The translations under genes were made by a program, and so were the position numbers. The notes under the pieces were generated by a model, which worked only from the letters and a program-made list of their open reading frames with translations, was not told the DNA's origin and did no database searches. A stretch of 7,645 nt of DNA from an uncultured Bacteroidota bacterium (GTDB lineage: Bacteria; Bacteroidota; Bacteroidia; Bacteroidales; 4484-276): assembly GCA_903930725.1 (NCBI GenBank), contig CAIYZW010000053.1:1-7645 (forward strand), written 5' to 3'. Shown one piece after another: positions 4,142-7,645 of the stretch; the first letter of the stretch is position 1, and each line of letters starts with the position of its first letter.

Positions 4142-6205
4142 TTAAACTGGTATTTCGATGGTTATTGACGTTCCTCGTTTGGGTAAACTGTCAATTTCGA
4201 GTGTTCCCGACATGGCCTTTACACGGTTATTGATGCTTGACAGCCCCATACCATTATTTGTATTTTCAACTCCCTTTGTATTAAACCCTTTTCCATTATC
4301 TTCAAAAGTATAAACTAAATCATTCTGGTGAAGGATCAATTGTACAAAGATTTCGCTGGCCTGCGCATGTTTTATTGCGTTGTTCAGTGCTTCCTGGGTT
4401 ATCCTGTAAAGATTAAACTCAACCTGCCGCGGAAGTCGCTTTAATGCAAGGTTTTCGAAAAATTTAATATGCAGGCCCGATGATTTCCCGATTTGGTTAA
4501 ACAACGAATTTAGCGAGGGTACAAGGCCAAAATCATCAATGGCTTTGGGCATCAGATTATGGGCAATATTGCGGTTTTCTTCGATTGCAGCATTTAAAAA
4601 ATCGAGGCCAAGAAGGAATTTTTCGGTTTTTTCGGGCTCAAGTTTTGAAACGGCATTTTTAACACCACTAAAATTGAGACTTGCTGCTGTTAAATTTTGG
4701 CCAAGGCTGTCGTGAAGTTCCTTTGAAATCCGTTTCCGTTCATTATTTTCGCCTTCAACCACCGATTGAATGACGCGCTTTTCGGCTTCTTTAAGTGCAG
4801 TAATATCGTTGATTGCTGCTAATATTGCTGGTCTGCCAAGATATTCAATCTGGTCGCGCTTTATCTCGACATGAATAGTTTTACCTGATTTATTGATGGT
4901 GTCATATTCTGATGTATTGGATAGATTGTTCATGATCCACTTGCGGAGTTCATCGGGCGTGTAAAGACCAAAATCAGGCCTGATATCCCAGATTTTCATA
5001 CTAATAAATTCTTCATGTTTATACCCATATAAAATTTCGGCCGAAAGGTTTGTGTCCATAATTTGAAAGGTATTTAAGTCGTAAATAATCAAAGGCACCG
5101 GTGTAGTTTGAAAAAGCAGCTTATATTTTTTCTCCGATTCTTCGAGTATTTTAATCGTTTTTACCTGGTTGGTAATATTAACCTGGCTGCCCCAGATTCG
5201 CACGAGTAGGTTGTTTTCTTTGATTCCCACAACATTATTCGCAATATAAATTATTTCGCCAGCTTTGTTCGTTTCTTCGGTAATTTCGTGAAGCAGCCGA
5301 TAATCTGATTTTATGAGGTTTTTAATAAACCGCATATTTGTCGGGGTTTCAAAGCTACCATGCAATTGCTTCATATTGATTCCATTAAGGTCCTCGGCGG
5401 TTTCATAACCGTACATTTTTGCAAAGGAATCATTACAAGTTCTCAAAATGGTAGTTTCATCCATCAGACGAATTTGCTCTTCTTCCGGCAAATTGATTGG
5501 AATAGGTTTTTCGAACTCGAAAAGGTAAATTCCTTCGATGGAATATTTTATAAAGCTCTTGTAAACGTTGAGCCAGCGATGAAGTTCGTTTTCGAGGTTT
5601 TTCTTCTCGGTGATATCGCGAAAAGCAAGTATGGTAGAGATGTGAAGGTTGACCTCGTCAAAAATCTTTTCAACGCTCAAAACTATCCGGTATTCTCTGT
5701 TTTGCGCATCAATTAAGATGAGATGACTTTTTGAGTTGTTTATCGCGATCAAGGTATCAATTGGGGGACAGGTGATTTTTCCACGGGAGTTAAAATCAAT
5801 AATATTTAAGATTTCACTTAATGGTTTGTTTAGGGCATCAAAATACCGAAAACCTGTCAGATGTTGAGCAATCTCGTTTATGCTGGTAATTTTTTCGTTT
5901 TTATCAACCGAAATGATCCCTTCGCCAATGTTTTCGAGGATTACCGTGAGGCTTTTCCCGCTTAACTGCAATTTTTGCTTTAACTTAACAAGCTCCTTTA
6001 TTTGGCGAATTACCAAAAAATAGATGAGAAGGGTTGTAAGCGTGATAAAAAGCCAGCCTTTGTAGGTTTGCAGCCGTAATTCGGTGGCTTCGGCAAATTC
6101 GAAGCCGGCGAGAAAATTATCGGAAAGCAAAATCCAAAAGAAGCCAAAAACGAAAAAATAAACCGCGCTTTTTAGTGCAGGTAGCTGGTATTCACTTCTT
6201 TTCAT
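4142..6205 (-). CDS. Membrane-bound PAS-domain sensor histidine kinase (HisKA_3 type)
   Basis: The 687-residue product has two N-terminal membrane segments (residues about 13-33 and 50-66), with only about 16 residues outside between them, so the signal is probably sensed in the cytoplasm or membrane. Three PAS-like regions follow: about 85-200 (ending FRDITEKKNLENEL), 211-350 (CNDSFAKMYGY at its core) and 360-470 (ending INDITALKEAEK). The dimerization helix contains the phosphorylated His498 in RKRISKELHDSLGQNL, the HisKA_3 signature of kinases that pair with NarL-type regulators. The HATPase domain shows the N box (QEALNNAIKHA, Asn608/609), the G1 motif (EDNGKGF, Asp636) and the GMGL motif (652-655). 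All catalytic motifs are intact. The gene is 12 bases upstream of its probable partner regulator at 3473-4129. The 141-base upstream region holds only a weak promoter candidate (TACCTTTA, 6289-6296). Confidence 0.95.
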   Translation of the reverse strand: MKRSEYQLPALKSAVYFFVFGFFWILLSDNFLAGFEFAEATELRLQTYKGWLFITLTTLLIYFLVIRQIKELVKLKQKLQLSGKSLTVILENIGEGIISVDKNEKITSINEIAQHLTGFRYFDALNKPLSEILNIIDFNSRGKITCPPIDTLIAINNSKSHLILIDAQNREYRIVLSVEKIFDEVNLHISTILAFRDITEKKNLENELHRWLNVYKSFIKYSIEGIYLFEFEKPIPINLPEEEQIRLMDETTILRTCNDSFAKMYGYETAEDLNGINMKQLHGSFETPTNMRFIKNLIKSDYRLLHEITEETNKAGEIIYIANNVVGIKENNLLVRIWGSQVNITNQVKTIKILEESEKKYKLLFQTTPVPLIIYDLNTFQIMDTNLSAEILYGYKHEEFISMKIWDIRPDFGLYTPDELRKWIMNNLSNTSEYDTINKSGKTIHVEIKRDQIEYLGRPAILAAINDITALKEAEKRVIQSVVEGENNERKRISKELHDSLGQNLTAASLNFSGVKNAVSKLEPEKTEKFLLGLDFLNAAIEENRNIAHNLMPKAIDDFGLVPSLNSLFNQIGKSSGLHIKFFENLALKRLPRQVEFNLYRITQEALNNAIKHAQASEIFVQLILHQNDLVYTFEDNGKGFNTKGVENTNNGMGLSSINNRVKAMSGTLEIDSLPKRGTSITIEIPV

Positions 6206-6346
6206 AACATAATCGAATTTATTATCTGGAGAAAATGGTTTTTTCTGAAAAGACCGAAAAAATCTTTTGACTAAGAAAATTCAGAGAATAAAGGTAAGTT
6301 AATAATCGAAAGTGGAGTAATTAATTATAGATGAATTGATTAATTA

Positions 6347-7561
6347 CTACTTTTTTTTGAGAAGATTTTTAATCTGATTTAGTTTCATCAGGGCCTCTAC
6401 CGGGGTTAGCGTGTTGATGTCGGTGCTGAGAATGTCGTCTTTTATTTGAAGCAAAAGCGGATCGTCCAACTGAATAAAACTTAATTGATAATCATCTTTC
6501 GATTTTCCTGCGGAAGTGAGGTTTTTGTTTAGTTCGTTGCTGCTGTGCGACTTTTCGAGGGTTTGAAGCAGGCGGTTTGCCCGTTCGATAACTTCGCCGG
6601 GCATGCCGGCCATTTTTGCTACATGAATCCCAAAACTATGTTCGGTGCCTCCCGGAACAAGCTTTCGCAGAAAAATCACCTTATTATTTATTTCTTTAAT
6701 CGAGACATGAAAGTTACGGATTCGCTTCATGGTCGAAGCCATTTCGTTAAGCTCGTGATAATGTGTGGCAAACAAAACCTTTGGCCTGAAAAGCGGGTGT
6801 TCGTGCAAATATTCGGCAATTGACCAGGCAATCGAAATGCCGTCGTAAGTGCTTGTTCCGCGGCCAATCTCATCCAAAAGTATAAGGCAACGGTTCGAAA
6901 TATTGTTGAGAATGCTCGCTGTTTCGTTCATCTCGACCATAAAAGTTGATTCGCCCGACGAAATATTATCCGAAGCGCCAACCCGCGTAAATATTTTATC
7001 AACCAGCCCGATATTTGCGGATTCGGCAGGAACAAAGCTGCCCATCTGAGCCATCAGCACAATTAAAGCCGTTTGCCTTAACAGCGCTGATTTTCCCGAC
7101 ATATTTGGCCCGGTGATAATGATGATTTGTTGCTTTTTGGTGTCTAAAAAAACATCGTTGGGAATGTATTTTTCTCCGGGCGGCATTTGATTTTCGATGA
7201 CCGGATGCCTTCCTTTTTTGATGTCGAGAATGTATGAATCGTCAATCAAAGGCCTGATGTAGTTGTTTTTTATGGCAATTCCGGCAAAGGCCAAAAGGCA
7301 ATCTATTCTCGCCACCAGCGTGGCATTAAGCAGGATTGGTTCCACATATTCGGCAACCGTGGCTACCAGATCGTTAAACAGCCTACTTTCGATTTCAAGA
7401 ATCCGTTCTTCGGCGCCAAGTATTTTCCTTTCGTATTCTTTTAATTCGGGTGTAATGTATCTTTCGGAGCTGACCAGGGTTTGGCGGCGTTCCCATTCTG
7501 GCGGGACTTTGTCTTTATGAACATTAGATGCAAGAATCCCATAGCAAGAGCATTGTCTCAC
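6347..7561 (-). CDS. mutS: DNA mismatch repair protein MutS, C-terminal part only
   Basis: The frame encodes 404 residues, against roughly 850-870 for full MutS. MutS homology starts about residue 12 (SNVHKDKVPPEWERRQTLV). It covers the end of the clamp/lever region and the whole ATPase domain: Walker A GPNMSGKS (151-158), DNISSGESTFMVEM (198-211), Walker B LILLDEIG (226-233) followed by GRGTSTYDG, and ATHYHEL (265-271). The dimer-interface HTH region is near 308-321, and the usual C-terminal tail TPVEALMKLNQIK is present. The mismatch-recognition domain, connector and most of the core are missing. The first 11 residues do not look like MutS; the annotated start is a GTG at 7559-7561, and the same frame runs up to a stop at 7604-7606. 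MutS normally finds mismatches and recruits MutL using ATP; this fragment could not recognise mismatches alone. The break is more likely an assembly join than a real truncation, but the sequence alone cannot decide. Confidence 0.85.
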   Translation of the reverse strand: MRQCSCYGILASNVHKDKVPPEWERRQTLVSSERYITPELKEYERKILGAEERILEIESRLFNDLVATVAEYVEPILLNATLVARIDCLLAFAGIAIKNNYIRPLIDDSYILDIKKGRHPVIENQMPPGEKYIPNDVFLDTKKQQIIIITGPNMSGKSALLRQTALIVLMAQMGSFVPAESANIGLVDKIFTRVGASDNISSGESTFMVEMNETASILNNISNRCLILLDEIGRGTSTYDGISIAWSIAEYLHEHPLFRPKVLFATHYHELNEMASTMKRIRNFHVSIKEINNKVIFLRKLVPGGTEHSFGIHVAKMAGMPGEVIERANRLLQTLEKSHSSNELNKNLTSAGKSKDDYQLSFIQLDDPLLLQIKDDILSTDINTLTPVEALMKLNQIKNLLKKK

Positions 7562-7645
7562 TACAGTACTAGATTCAGTAGTTGTAGCTAGGAAATTAAC
7601 AACTTAAGTAAATGTAAAGCGAGTATGATGTGCTACTTGAGAAAC
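7527..7645. other. Sequence unrelated to mutS at the window end (junction near 7527)
   Basis: To the left of about 7527 the minus strand codes for normal MutS. To the right, where the conserved MutS segment ending in a Gly-Tyr-Tyr-x-Glu-Val-type strand is expected, none of the three minus-strand frames gives MutS, and all contain stops. There is no frameshift that restores the family. I recognise no gene, terminal inverted repeat or tRNA in these roughly 120 bases. It may be foreign DNA joined during assembly or the edge of an inserted element. Confidence 0.6.

Noticed and set aside
5360..5716. Plus-strand open frame of 118 codons
   Set aside because: It is antisense to PAS regions of the sensor kinase and has no family features.
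6289..6296. TACCTTTA as promoter of the sensor kinase gene
   Set aside because: It has one mismatch to TAnnTTTG at a conserved base, no -33 element and a distance of more than 80 bases to the ATG.
6316..6348. AT-rich hairpin (agtaattaat/attaattact) over the mutS stop codon as a terminator
   Set aside because: In the minus-strand direction no U tract follows, and the stem is almost wholly A-T, so terminator function for mutS is not supported.
7501..7645. Frameshift as the cause of the mutS break
   Set aside because: None of the three minus-strand frames beyond 7527 encodes the expected MutS segment, so a simple frameshift cannot explain it.
1..7645. tRNA, rRNA, CRISPR array or complete insertion sequence
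   Set aside because: No cloverleaf, conserved rRNA stretch, regularly spaced repeats or transposase was seen on either strand.

Overview
The window looks like chromosomal DNA of a member of the Bacteroidota, perhaps the Bacteroidales/Marinilabiliales side. The evidence is the MutS sequence type (HKDKVPPEW, GPNMSGKSALLRQTA), start codons without Shine-Dalgarno sequences, several matches to the Bacteroidota -7 promoter element TAnnTTTG, and moderate to low G+C. All eight main genes are on the minus strand, so transcription runs from high to low coordinates.

Right end (6347-7645): the C-terminal part of the mismatch-repair ATPase MutS. Its homology stops abruptly near 7527, where about 120 bases of unrelated sequence begin. 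This is either an assembly chimera or a true truncation.

Centre (2370-6205): a signalling module. A membrane histidine kinase with three probable PAS regions, a HisKA_3-type dimerization/phosphoacceptor region and an HATPase domain (4142-6205) lies 12 bases upstream of a complete NarL/FixJ-type response regulator (3473-4129). Two stand-alone receiver-like proteins follow. One (2970-3365) keeps the phosphoacceptor Asp but has lost the acidic pair, the Thr/Ser and the Lys. The other (2370-2840) keeps all of those but has Glu in place of the phosphoacceptor Asp. Each has its own TAnnTTTG promoter element. About 46-48 bases upstream of each element is a 16-bp inverted repeat of the type TAGGT-N6-ACCTA. 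The simplest reading is that the kinase/NarL pair switches on both degenerate receivers through these sites. This is the most interesting part of the window.

Gap (1955-2369): it holds a strong intrinsic terminator for the leftmost receiver gene, two copies of an 11-bp direct repeat, and a possible 24-residue plus-strand ORF that resembles the start of a Bacteroidota leader peptide.

Left end (1-1954): three genes for exported proteins of unknown function. A lipoprotein with a charged coiled coil (1283-1954) and a secreted protein (701-1276) form a tight two-gene operon closed by a hairpin terminator. A further secreted protein (1-512) has its own promoter and runs off the window.
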